DNA from: an uncultured Erythrobacter sp.
Lineage (GTDB): Bacteria; Pseudomonadota; Alphaproteobacteria; Sphingomonadales; Sphingomonadaceae
Reading direction: 5' to 3'
Length of the DNA: 64,000 nucleotides
NCBI GenBank assembly: GCA_947488325.1
Contig: CANKYZ010000002.1
Location: 248,001-312,000, forward strand
Shown here: in pieces, positions 28,603 to 37,318 of the stretch
How positions within the stretch are numbered: position 1 is the first letter of the stretch
Layout of the letters: every line of letters begins with the position of its first letter
Made by a program: the position numbers and the translations under genes
Notes under the pieces: generated by a model
What the model was told of the DNA's origin: nothing
The model's input: the letters and a program-made list of their open reading frames with translations, nothing else
Database searches by the model: none

Positions 28603-30033
28603 CTATTGGAAAGCGGGAAGAGTCAGTCTGAATTCTGCGCCAGTCAGTTCTTGTGAGCTATCACGCGGCATCACTTCAAGATCGCCCTTCATAGCCAGCG
28701 CCAATCTACGCGAAATATAGAGGCCAAGTCCTGAACCGCTGTCTTTGCCGCCATCACTGTCGCGGCCAAGGCGTTCAAACTTCTCGAAAATTCGCTTTGC
28801 TTGCTCGGGGTCAACACCAGGACCCTGATCCATCACGCTTAACGTCATACGACCATCCACAGCCCTGCTTGCAGCAATCGTCACAGTGCTACCCTCGGGC
28901 GAATACGCAATGGCATTACCAATCAAATTGATTAGGATCTGGAGCACTCGGCGGAATTCACCGGCCGCAATTACCGGTTTTTCAGGATTTACGAGCCTTA
29001 CGGAGATATTGCGATCCTGCGATCGAACACCTAAAATACTCGCAGCGCGCCGTGCAGCATCGACCAAATCAATTTGTTCGTCAGCGGTCGAAAAGCCTGG
29101 CGCCTCGACGACTTCAAGATCTGCCAAATCATCAAGCATGCCTGACAAATGCTGCCCCGCAGAGGCGATGTTTCCGGCATATTCGCTGTATTCAGTTCGC
29201 AATGGCCCGGCGAGCCGCGTGCGAATGGTCTCTGCATTTGCGATAATGCGCGCGACGGGTTGACGCAGTGCGGGTGTAAGCGCGCTCCCTATCAATCGCG
29301 AATGGGCAGTTACATCAGACGTATCGGGCTGGATCTCAGGTGTGGCGAGCGGACTGTCAGCGACCAGTAACAGCTCAAATCCGCGCGGGGCGCCGCTTGC
29401 TGGACCCAGAGGTATCAAACGCACGCGCCATTCTCTATCCGAACCGGGAATGGTGCATTTTGCTCCATCAAGCAGGCGCCAATGCAGCGGCTGTTGGTGA
29501 GCGAGCCCTTTCAGTTGCAGATATTCGGTCCACACTTTGCTGGGGGCTGCAGCAACGTCATCCTGTATGCGAGCGGCATCCGCAGCCGTCGAAGTCAAAA
29601 ACTGTACCTGCTGCCGGGCATCTAGCCGCGCGCTTACTTCGGCAGCAGCGCGGTCAATAGCATCAATTCTGTCTGCATGCTCGTGCGAATTGGTTTGAGC
29701 TTGCGGAGTGCGCTGCCAGTTTTCGACAAGCACTTCACATCCGCCACCATGTTCTTCGCCGAGTGGATGGACACGAACAAAACCGCTTACAATCTCTTCT
29801 CCATCAAAGGCAGTGAATTCCCGCGCAATGCGCAGTCCCATCTCACGTCCTTGGCGCACCAGATCGAGCAGTTCAGGGACTGCCAAAGTGCCCGGCATTG
29901 CGCCGCCGCAACTTTCGTGCAGTTCTGCCAGCGGTTCGTCTGCGGTAAGCAGCCGATCACGGTCATCGGTTAGGCCGCGCGCTGCGAGGAGAGATTGTTG
30001 CCGGTTCACCGCTGCGTCCTCAAACCGCGCCAT
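28603..30033 (-). CDS. Histidine-kinase-like protein lacking the phospho-acceptor histidine
   Basis: Soluble sensor-kinase homologue of about 476 residues. A PAS-like N-terminal region spans about 20-115 and a second sensory-like region about 165-230. The dimerisation helix reads SALTPALRQPVARI, where kinases have SHELRTPL, so Pro254 replaces the histidine. The ATP-binding domain looks intact: N box LINLIGNAIAYS (369-378), G1 DQGPGVD, F box IFEKFERLG and G2 SGSGLGLYISRR. The track start at 30132 overlaps the upstream gene by 113 bp; ATG 30033 overlaps it by 14 bp and begins MARFED. It may act as a pseudokinase or ATP-dependent switch, by analogy with DivL. It is last in a four-gene minus-strand cluster. 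Confidence 0.8.
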   Translation of the reverse strand: MARFEDAAVNRQQSLLAARGLTDDRDRLLTADEPLAELHESCGGAMPGTLAVPELLDLVRQGREMGLRIAREFTAFDGEEIVSGFVRVHPLGEEHGGGCEVLVENWQRTPQAQTNSHEHADRIDAIDRAAAEVSARLDARQQVQFLTSTAADAARIQDDVAAAPSKVWTEYLQLKGLAHQQPLHWRLLDGAKCTIPGSDREWRVRLIPLGPASGAPRGFELLLVADSPLATPEIQPDTSDVTAHSRLIGSALTPALRQPVARIIANAETIRTRLAGPLRTEYSEYAGNIASAGQHLSGMLDDLADLEVVEAPGFSTADEQIDLVDAARRAASILGVRSQDRNISVRLVNPEKPVIAAGEFRRVLQILINLIGNAIAYSPEGSTVTIAASRAVDGRMTLSVMDQGPGVDPEQAKRIFEKFERLGRDSDGGKDSGSGLGLYISRRLALAMKGDLEVMPRDSSQELTGAEFRLTLPAFQ

Positions 30034-30988
30034 GGGCATAGAATGCCGACACGTCAGATGCTGCAAGCAAATCTTGAGCCTTTCCTGGGGCCATGGCTGC
30101 GATGCCATCGGGGAGCATTTCAGCCGGTTCAACTAGCAGGAACTGCCGTTCAATGGCTTCTGCACTCAAACCCGCCGCACGCAGGCTCAATGCAAGTCGC
30201 GCCGCCTGACGCTCATGACAAGCAAGTATGGCAAGGTCTCTGGGTTGCCGGCTCAATGCCGCAATACCAGACGTAAACAGCGCTAATCCCGCGTGATCAA
30301 GTTCCAAAGCGGCCACCGCACCGCCGCGCATCGACGAAACGAGCCGTGCAAGCAGCCCTAATCGCCCAGCGCCTTCGTCATAGCCCACCTTCAACGCCTT
30401 GATAGCATTGGACATCGCCGCTGGTTCAATATCAAATTTGGATTTCTTAAAACGTTTCAACACGTTGACAAATAGCTGCGACGGCAATTCGCCTAATGGC
30501 AATTCCATACGCCGTTGGCTCTGTGTGAAGCGCGATTGCGCAGCAAGTGTGGCCATAGCGAGTTCTGCAATAGTAGGCTTGTCCGATGCGATCAGCTCTT
30601 GCAGCAATGGACTCAGCACCGGATCGACCGAGGAACGCTGCTCTAGCCGCTCCGTCAAATGCCCCTCCATCGCCAATGCGTAGAGGTGGTTGAGCACCTC
30701 GCCGTCACTCGACAGCGTGTCTGCAACTTGATCGATCGCCCCCTCATCAACCTTGTCGTGTTCTGTCGCGGACTGCCCGGCACTCAACAATTGCAGCGCA
30801 AGATCGTTCAACATTCCGCGAAGCCGTGCGACAATTGCGTCGCTAACCAGAGCGTGGCCGGAGCTTTCGAGCATATGAGAAATAACAGGCGCAACTCCGC
30901 TAAGCGCGCGATTGCCGCGCGCCAGCTCATCCTTAAGGATAGCTTCCACAGAAATGGTTTCTGTCCGGTCCATTGGCTCTTCGCCCAT
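30020..30988 (-). CDS. Conserved helical protein, possibly DUF2336-like
   Basis: Cytoplasmic protein of 322 residues, predicted almost entirely alpha-helical by eye, with no membrane segment, signal peptide or catalytic motif. The composition, helical repeats and position before a PAS/kinase gene recall alphaproteobacterial DUF2336-type proteins, but I cannot confirm the family. ATG 30988 has AAGG 7 nt upstream. The end overlaps the kinase-like gene by 14 bp, so the two are probably translated together and may interact. Confidence 0.65.
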   Translation of the reverse strand: MGEEPMDRTETISVEAILKDELARGNRALSGVAPVISHMLESSGHALVSDAIVARLRGMLNDLALQLLSAGQSATEHDKVDEGAIDQVADTLSSDGEVLNHLYALAMEGHLTERLEQRSSVDPVLSPLLQELIASDKPTIAELAMATLAAQSRFTQSQRRMELPLGELPSQLFVNVLKRFKKSKFDIEPAAMSNAIKALKVGYDEGAGRLGLLARLVSSMRGGAVAALELDHAGLALFTSGIAALSRQPRDLAILACHERQAARLALSLRAAGLSAEAIERQFLLVEPAEMLPDGIAAMAPGKAQDLLAASDVSAFYAHGAV

Positions 30989-31039
30989 TTGGTAGCCTTT
31001 ACAGGACCTATGGTTAAGCCCCGGTTAGCTCAAACGAAA

Positions 31040-32227
31040 CTAGCGGCGTATCAGCAATTGCGCGAGGGCCGCGATGCTAAAGACCGCCATTGCCTCACCG
31101 ATAAAGCCCATGGCAGCCGCGCCAGCGAAAAAAGCAAGATGCAGCGACCGATCCTGCCAGAATGCAGCGGGTCTGTCGGCAACAACCCGCTCTGCATAAT
31201 GCGCGATACCAACCGTAAGAATGGGTAATGCGATTTGAGTGACAAGGTTTGGGGCCAGTCCGTAAACAAGGATCAAGATTAAAGTTGCAGCGAGATCGGT
31301 CCCAATATGGAGCGCATAGCTGAGCCGTCCACCACGCTTTGTCGACCAAAGTCGCTGCCTTAATCCTGCCCACGAGTTGCTTATCGCACCCACAAACGCG
31401 CCCGCAGCTGCTACACCAAGCCCGGCCGTGCCAAAGCCGAAACCTGCCAAAATTACCCCGAAAACCAGCAAAAAGGCTGCCGTCGCGGCGCTCACCTCAA
31501 CTCCGTTTTCCAGCCAGCGCGGGGTGATTTGCTTGACCAAAGATGCGGCCAACGCCCTACCCGGCCCCGTTAATGAGGGGATTGTAGAGCTTTGACTGAT
31601 CAGCGCCTTTTCCCGTTCGGCCAAGCCATCACCTGTCACAGCAAGCAACCAGCGATCACCTTCCAGAGCATCGCTGGAAAGCTCGCGGCATTCAAGCTGC
31701 GACTGCAAGCCTAAGCGCAATAACAGCGACATTGCATCGCTATCCGGCGGTAAATCCGCGATTTTATGTACCTGCCCCGCGCGCATCTCCGCAAAGCCAG
31801 CCCAGCGCCGTTCACGGTCGATCAGCTCGAAATCCTCGTGATGGTCACCTCCAAGCATGTGATTGGCCGGAATGGTTGCAATCCCCTTTTTCAACATGCC
31901 ATCTGCGCTCGTGAAACGAGCGATAACCTCGCGGTCGGCCAGTAAGCCATCCATCAGCATGATGAGCTCATCATCCGCGCGTATCAGGCTAGCGAGTTGC
32001 AAATTACTGCGAATCGCGTGAAATTCGCCGCCTGTTTGTTCAACCAATTGCTGCAGCGAAAGCACATTCTCCCCAGCATTTTCACAAAGGCAAATTATCC
32101 GCTCACACTTAAGGCCGCGCGCCAATTCAACCTGCCAAGCCAGCACACTGCGCCCGCCCAGCATCAGATCGGCGCGCAACTGCCCCGCATCTGTTCGTTT
32201 AACAGCAGAGATAAGAGCGGTGCGCAA
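31040..32227 (-). CDS. Nucleotidyltransferase-like protein with C-terminal membrane domain
   Basis: About 395 residues in two parts. Residues 1-200 resemble a sugar-nucleotide or MobA/IspD-like transferase fold, with an early RADLMLGGRSVLAWQVELA segment, alternating beta/alpha pattern and an acidic DDELIMLMDG. The canonical GxGxRxxP nucleotide loop is not present. Residues 225-395 contain about four or five hydrophobic helices. The track starts at TTG 32257; TTG 32227 has GAGG 6 nt upstream and is preferred. It could be a membrane-tethered, perhaps inactive, nucleotidyltransferase. It is the second gene of the four-gene cluster; function unknown. Confidence 0.65.
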   Translation of the reverse strand: MRTALISAVKRTDAGQLRADLMLGGRSVLAWQVELARGLKCERIICLCENAGENVLSLQQLVEQTGGEFHAIRSNLQLASLIRADDELIMLMDGLLADREVIARFTSADGMLKKGIATIPANHMLGGDHHEDFELIDRERRWAGFAEMRAGQVHKIADLPPDSDAMSLLLRLGLQSQLECRELSSDALEGDRWLLAVTGDGLAEREKALISQSSTIPSLTGPGRALAASLVKQITPRWLENGVEVSAATAAFLLVFGVILAGFGFGTAGLGVAAAGAFVGAISNSWAGLRQRLWSTKRGGRLSYALHIGTDLAATLILILVYGLAPNLVTQIALPILTVGIAHYAERVVADRPAAFWQDRSLHLAFFAGAAAMGFIGEAMAVFSIAALAQLLIRR

Positions 32228-32345
32228 TTGAGGCCTCAGACCATGATCGCGGCACAATCAGCCGCCGATCTTGCGCTACGCCTGAAAAATGCCACACATC
32301 AACCGTGCCTGCACCGTAAACCCACCATTTTCACGATAATTGGGC

Positions 32346-32663
32346 TTAGAAAGGCCCTGGAGCGTTTCCAGCAAACCGAGCTAGCACCGTTTCGATAGTA
32401 CGGATTGCTGCCGGTTCACCCGGAGCCGAGACAAGCGCATTTTCAGCTGCGAACAAGAGATCTTCGGCATGAAAGCTCGCGGCAAGGCCCTTCAGGCGCA
32501 TCGCCGCCACATTCCAATTACCATCGCAACGCGACCTTCTGAGCAAATCGAGTTGCTTCTCCGCGCTCTCTACGAACGCTCCACGCAACTCATGCAGTAG
32601 CGCCGGATCATCTCCAGCTGCTGCAGCTAGGGTCGCATCAAGGTCTCCGCTTTCATAGGCCAT
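32346..32663 (-). CDS. Hpt-domain-like protein lacking the histidine
   Basis: Helical protein of 105 residues resembling a histidine phosphotransfer domain: RGAFVESAEKQLDLL, then AAMRLKGLAASFHAEDLLFA. In active Hpt proteins the latter reads AHxLKGxAxxxGA; here Met55 replaces the phospho-accepting His while the LKG core is kept. The ATG at 32663 overlaps in divergent orientation the track start of the coiled-coil gene, so at least one start lies further in. It is the first gene of the minus-strand cluster. The family call is inference from the motif and length. Confidence 0.6.
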   Translation of the reverse strand: MAYESGDLDATLAAAAGDDPALLHELRGAFVESAEKQLDLLRRSRCDGNWNVAAMRLKGLAASFHAEDLLFAAENALVSAPGEPAAIRTIETVLARFAGNAPGPF

Positions 32664-32688
32664 GAAGCACTATATAGCGCAGACGGAG

Positions 32689-32703
32689 TTAATGCGGGGT
32701 TTA
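32689..32703. promoter_or_regulatory. Possible CtrA-type site
   Basis: TTAA-TGCGGGG-TTTA matches the CtrA consensus TTAA-N7-TTAA at seven of eight positions. It sits between the Hpt-like gene and the preferred start of the divergent coiled-coil gene. A match of this quality can occur by chance. Confidence 0.25.
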
Positions 32704-32733
32704 TCCTCGCCTCGGCTGTGGTATCTAGGGTTT

Positions 32734-35313
32734 ATGGCAAGTGGACAACATATTAGGGCTGTAGGCCAAAGCGCCGCGCAAGATGCGCAATCAGAAACCG
32801 CTATTGACGGCGATGTTACCACCGATTCGATTGGCCAGGAACTCGCCGATGCCATTGAAATAGAAGAGGAACTTGACCTCTTGGGTTATGACATAGAAGA
32901 GAGTTTTGGATCTGCATCGCCACGTTTTGCATGGATTGCGCCAACACTTGCTATTTCGCTGATCGTAGCTTGGACCGCTCTTTATGGCTGGGCGATGCAA
33001 GACAGATTGCTCGCCGCTGCAAGCGCAAATCCGGCTGAATGGACCCGCTGGATCATTGATTGGTCCGTTCCGGTGTTGCTTGTTGGTGTCGGTTGGCTGC
33101 TTACAATGCGTCATTCCAAGGCCGAGGCACGGCGTTTCGCAGAGACCGCCGCCTTGCTATCGAAAGAAAGCAGCGAACTTGAAAACAGGCTGACTGTGGT
33201 CAACCGCGAACTTAGTCTAGCGCGTGAGTTTTTGAGTGCGCAATCTCTTGAGTTGGAATCGCTTGGCCGGATTGCGAGTGAACGACTTTCCACCCATGCC
33301 AGCGAATTGCAGCAACTGATCCATGACAATGGGGCGCAGGTCAATGCAATCGGCAGCGCCAGCGAAACCGCGTTAAGCAATATGACACGATTGCGCGATG
33401 ACCTTCCTGTGGTTGCCAATTCTGCGAAAGACGTATCCAACCAGGTTGGCAATGCTGGCCGTACCGCACAGGAGCAGGTGGAAAAACTGATAGGCGGTTT
33501 CAATCGCCTCAACCAATTCGGCAAGGCTAGCGAGGGTCAAGTCACATCATTCGATAAACGTGTGACTGAAACTCTGGACAGTTATGAGTTACATCTGACG
33601 CGCATTGGTGATGTCATCGGGTCGCGTCTTGAAGTCGTAAAGACACAAACGGGCGATTATCGCTCTGAAATCGAAGAAGCTGAAAGCCAGGCATTGAGCG
33701 CTCTCAAGGACCGTATGATGATGCTTCAAACCGAAGCAAAAGCAATTGCCAGCAAGCTTCGCGCAACCGAAGAAACGGCAGTCGAAAAATTGCATACTAC
33801 GCGGGAAAACTTCGAAACGGATCTTGTGAGTACCGGCGAAGCAATTGACCTCATGCATCAAAAAGCCATCACCGCATCTCAAAATCGAGTGAAAGAACTG
33901 CATGGATCGGCAACTCGTTTCGATGAAGAGCTCGGCGTGCGTGATCGCAAATTCCGAGAAGAGATCAGCCGACGCCAGGAAGAATTCGACACAAGAGAAG
34001 CACAAGCGAGCGAGATCTTGGCACAGCGCCTCGCCGATCTCGACGATGCATTGGCCGAAAGGCGCGAATCACAGACTCAAGAAACTGAGAAACTGGTGGC
34101 GCACAGTTCGGCAATCACTGAGCAACTCGATACTCTATCAACATTGATTGCTGAGATCGACGCACAAGGGGCAGCGACGCGCGAAGGCCTTTCGAGCGGC
34201 ATCGGTGAGCTTGGCAGTCAATTGGCAGCCAAGCGTGAGGCCCTGCGTGATACGGAAACACAGTTAGAAGGCTTGACCGAGGCAGGCATAAGGCTGCTCG
34301 AAATAATTCAATCTGGCGCGAAGCACAGCCGAAAGGACCTGCCGGAAGCTATTGAAACGGCATCTGGCGCTTTGAAATCAGTTGAACAGCGTGCCGCCGG
34401 AATTTCTGGCATGATGTTCACGACCAACAAGCAAGCCCTAGATCTCAGCAATTACTTGATCGAGACACAGTCTAAGATTGAGGGTGCAGACATATCAATC
34501 GAGGCACTTCAATCAAAACTGTCGGAACAATCCGAAGAAACACTGACAAAATTGAACGGTCTGCGCGGTGGGTTCTCGAAACTCACGGAGCAAAGCGAAG
34601 GCTTTGCCGGTGAAACGCAGGAACAATTGCGGGAAGCACTAAACACACTCGAACAAGCGACTACGTCAGCCTTTGCCGCACTAGAGGATGGTGCCCGCGA
34701 TAGAGTCGAAGCACTGGCAAGCACAATCTCAAAAGATGCCGTCGATGTTATCGAGCGATCACTGCGCAATGACACAGCAGAAACAGTTGGGAAGCTTGAG
34801 CAAGCGGCCTCGCATGCTGCGGGAGTTGGGCGTGAAGCAACAGTTCAGCTGCGTGATCAATTGGCCAAGGTCAACGAGCTCACCATCAATCTGGAACGAC
34901 GGATTGAGCGGGCTCGTGAGCTAACAGAAGAGCAGGTAGGCAACGATTTTGCGCGCCGAATGGCGCTCATTACAGACACGCTCAATTCCAATGCAATCGA
35001 CCTTACAGGCGCGCTTACAACGGATGTGACAGACACAGCTTGGGATGCATATCTGAAGGGCGACAGAGGCATCTTTACACGCCGTGCGGTTCGTCTTCTT
35101 GAAAATGGCGATGCCAAAGAAGTCGCCGAGCTCTATCAGAACGACGATGCCTTCAATGCGAATGTCAGTCGCTATATCCACGATTTCGAAGCCATGCTGC
35201 GCGCTATGCTCTCAACCCGTGACGGTAACGCACTAGGCGTCACAATCTTGGGTTCAGATATGGGCAAGCTCTACGTCGCACTGGCCCAATCGATTGAGCG
35301 TTTGCGCCAATAA
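32734..35313 (+). CDS. Large two-TM coiled-coil protein, TipN/GPR-like architecture
   Basis: About 859 residues from the ATG at 32734. An acidic cytoplasmic N-terminus leads to two membrane helices (about 66-88 and 108-126), then some 600 residues of Glu/Gln/Ala/Arg-rich coiled coil. A compact C-terminal domain of about 100 residues follows (DAYLKGDRGIFTRRAVRLL...LGSDMGKLYVALAQ). Length and order match the Caulobacter birth-scar protein TipN and, in domain plan, the longer rhizobial growth-pole protein GPR; this is inference from architecture. The track start (32662) collides with the divergent Hpt-like gene, so a later ATG (32692 or 32734) is likelier. No catalytic motif is visible. Confidence 0.7.
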   Translation: MASGQHIRAVGQSAAQDAQSETAIDGDVTTDSIGQELADAIEIEEELDLLGYDIEESFGSASPRFAWIAPTLAISLIVAWTALYGWAMQDRLLAAASANPAEWTRWIIDWSVPVLLVGVGWLLTMRHSKAEARRFAETAALLSKESSELENRLTVVNRELSLAREFLSAQSLELESLGRIASERLSTHASELQQLIHDNGAQVNAIGSASETALSNMTRLRDDLPVVANSAKDVSNQVGNAGRTAQEQVEKLIGGFNRLNQFGKASEGQVTSFDKRVTETLDSYELHLTRIGDVIGSRLEVVKTQTGDYRSEIEEAESQALSALKDRMMMLQTEAKAIASKLRATEETAVEKLHTTRENFETDLVSTGEAIDLMHQKAITASQNRVKELHGSATRFDEELGVRDRKFREEISRRQEEFDTREAQASEILAQRLADLDDALAERRESQTQETEKLVAHSSAITEQLDTLSTLIAEIDAQGAATREGLSSGIGELGSQLAAKREALRDTETQLEGLTEAGIRLLEIIQSGAKHSRKDLPEAIETASGALKSVEQRAAGISGMMFTTNKQALDLSNYLIETQSKIEGADISIEALQSKLSEQSEETLTKLNGLRGGFSKLTEQSEGFAGETQEQLREALNTLEQATTSAFAALEDGARDRVEALASTISKDAVDVIERSLRNDTAETVGKLEQAASHAAGVGREATVQLRDQLAKVNELTINLERRIERARELTEEQVGNDFARRMALITDTLNSNAIDLTGALTTDVTDTAWDAYLKGDRGIFTRRAVRLLENGDAKEVAELYQNDDAFNANVSRYIHDFEAMLRAMLSTRDGNALGVTILGSDMGKLYVALAQSIERLRQ

Positions 35314-35319
35314 GCTGGA

Positions 35320-35610
35320 CTAATCACTTTGTCCGAAATTTGAAGGGGGATCGGGGAAAACGTTAATATCGTCCACCCCAATCCAGCCATATTCAAAATT
35401 GAGCATGAACAAGCTCGTCAATATGATTGCGATGATCGTTGCCCGGATCACGATCTTGCCCGGACGAAAATTGACCGGTGCGCTATCGGCCTGACCAGGA
35501 ACCTTTTCGACACCTGCTTCATCTGCGGTGCGCACGCCAAATGGTAACATTACAAAGGCGCTCATCACCCAAAACAAGAAATAAATCGCAAGGATGGACG
35601 TGACTTTCAT
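35320..35610 (-). CDS. DUF1467 family membrane protein
   Basis: Small inner-membrane protein of 96 residues with two hydrophobic helices (about 4-24 and 54-72) joined by a hydrophilic loop with PFGVRTADE, the family hallmark. ATG 35610 overlaps the rnj stop as TGATG. The pairing with the ribonuclease J gene at the end of the nuo-birA-coaX-rnj series is common in this order. Its convergent neighbour, the coiled-coil gene, ends 6 bp away. Function unknown. Confidence 0.88.
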   Translation of the reverse strand: MKVTSILAIYFLFWVMSAFVMLPFGVRTADEAGVEKVPGQADSAPVNFRPGKIVIRATIIAIILTSLFMLNFEYGWIGVDDINVFPDPPSNFGQSD

Positions 35611-37277
35611 CAGCTCGTTCTTTCAGCGCTCAAGCCTGGCATCACAACGCGCACTTGCGGGCTTTTACCCGCCCACCTGCGCGCGGCGCGGCGGGCGGCA
35701 AGTCGCGCAGCTTCATGAACAGCAGCGGGATCACTCGCATTACGGCCTTTCAATTTGCCGATAGCTTTCAGGATGTCGCCCTGCATTTCCTCAATGAATT
35801 CTGGCATATCCTCTTCCAAAGGCAGGCCGAGAACTTCCAACGCGGGACTTTCCCCACGCGTGAGGACAACGACGATCACACCCTCGCCCGAAATTCGCCG
35901 GCGCATTGCGATAGCTTCTCCGTCAGCAGGAGAGATAATGTCACCATCAAGCACGAGACGGCCATGGCGTACTTCAGCGATCTTACCCGGATCACCCGGA
36001 GCAAGCCGAACAACGTCACCGTTCGACTGAACAATATTTTTGGGAATATCGCAGGCTTTGCCGAGCTTCGCTTGCTCTCGCATATGTCGCATTTCGCCAT
36101 GTACCGGCACCAGAATTTCTGGTTTGAGCCAGCTATATAGAGCCTCAAGTTCAGGTCGGCCTGGATGGCCCGAAACGTGAATCAGGCTCTGGCGATCAGT
36201 CACCATCTCAATCCCGCGCCTGGATAGCTGGTTCTGCATTTTGCCAATCGAAATTTCGTTGCCCGGTATCTGCCGCGATGAGAACAACACGACATCACCG
36301 GTAACCAGCTTCAACTGATGGTTACCGTCGGCAATGCGTGAGAGCGCCGCGCGCGGTTCACCTTGCCCGCCAGTGGCGAGGATCATGACCTCGCCGCGAG
36401 GCAGATTCATGGCGGTGTTGAAATCAATAGTGGGGGGGAAATCTTCGAGATACCCATTATCTTGCGCCACCTCGATGATACGATCAAGTGAGCGCCCCGC
36501 CACGCAAAGCTGACGTCCGTTTTCACGCGCAACTTCGCCCAACGTCTGGAGCCGCGCGACATTGCTGGCAAATGTCGTCACCAACACACGTTTGCCGGAA
36601 TGCCTTGCGACCTCCTCCATCAACCCTTTGTGCACAGCACCTTCGGAACCTGATGGGTTTGGATTGAAGACATTGGTCGAATCGCAAACCAGCGCATGCA
36701 CGCCCTCGGCGCCAATTTCACGCAACTCTTCCTCAGTTGTAGGTTCGCCGATGATCGGATCTTCGTCGAGCTTCCAGTCGCCGGTATGGAAGACTTTACC
36801 ATATGGGGTATCGATCAGCAGGGCGTTGCCTTCTGCAATAGAATGGGCAAGCGGCAAGTAAGTAATCGAGAACGGACCAATGTCGAGCTGGCCGTGGTCT
36901 TCCTCGATAATGTTCAGTTCGACCTTGCCGAGGAGGCCGGCTTCTTCGAGTTTGCGCGCAACAAGGTCTGCGGTGAACGGCGTGGCGTAAAGCGGTACAC
37001 CCAGCTCTCCTGCAAAATATGGGACCGCGCCAATGTGATCTTCATGGGCGTGAGTCAGCACGATGCCGAGTAGGTCTTTGGTCCGCTCTTCGATAAATTC
37101 GATGTCAGCAAAAACCAGATCAACGCCGGGATATTCCCCGCCAGAGAAGGTCATACCAAGGTCGACCATCAGCCATTTTCCGTCGCACCCATACAGGTTG
37201 ACGTTCATTCCAATTTCGCCTGACCCACCAAGGGCGAGGAAAAGCAGTTCACTTTCGGGTGTGTAGTTCTTTTTCAC
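35610..37277 (-). CDS. rnj: Ribonuclease J
   Basis: Metallo-beta-lactamase/beta-CASP ribonuclease acting in 5' exonucleolytic and endonucleolytic RNA processing in the cytoplasm. The zinc motif is HAHEDH (His76, His78, Asp80, His81). The beta-CASP region includes VTTFASNVARLQ and the ISVHVSGH-type segment appears as LIHVSGHPGRPEL. It has 555 residues, normal length. ATG 37277 lies 35 nt after the coaX stop, across a small hairpin. Confidence 0.95.
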   Translation of the reverse strand: MKKNYTPESELLFLALGGSGEIGMNVNLYGCDGKWLMVDLGMTFSGGEYPGVDLVFADIEFIEERTKDLLGIVLTHAHEDHIGAVPYFAGELGVPLYATPFTADLVARKLEEAGLLGKVELNIIEEDHGQLDIGPFSITYLPLAHSIAEGNALLIDTPYGKVFHTGDWKLDEDPIIGEPTTEEELREIGAEGVHALVCDSTNVFNPNPSGSEGAVHKGLMEEVARHSGKRVLVTTFASNVARLQTLGEVARENGRQLCVAGRSLDRIIEVAQDNGYLEDFPPTIDFNTAMNLPRGEVMILATGGQGEPRAALSRIADGNHQLKLVTGDVVLFSSRQIPGNEISIGKMQNQLSRRGIEMVTDRQSLIHVSGHPGRPELEALYSWLKPEILVPVHGEMRHMREQAKLGKACDIPKNIVQSNGDVVRLAPGDPGKIAEVRHGRLVLDGDIISPADGEAIAMRRRISGEGVIVVVLTRGESPALEVLGLPLEEDMPEFIEEMQGDILKAIGKLKGRNASDPAAVHEAARLAARRAARRWAGKSPQVRVVMPGLSAERTS

Positions 37278-37299
37278 GAATTCTCATGTGATTATGCGC

Positions 37300-37318
37300 G
37301 CCTGAACGTCTTTCAGGC
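37300..37318 (-). other. Hairpin in the coaX-rnj spacer
   Basis: GCCTGAA (37300-37306) pairs with TTCAGGC (37312-37318) around a 5-nt loop and overlaps the coaX stop codon. Without a U-tract it is more likely an RNA-processing or stability element than a terminator; lying just before the ribonuclease J start, it could be an autoregulatory cleavage site. That is speculative. Confidence 0.3.
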
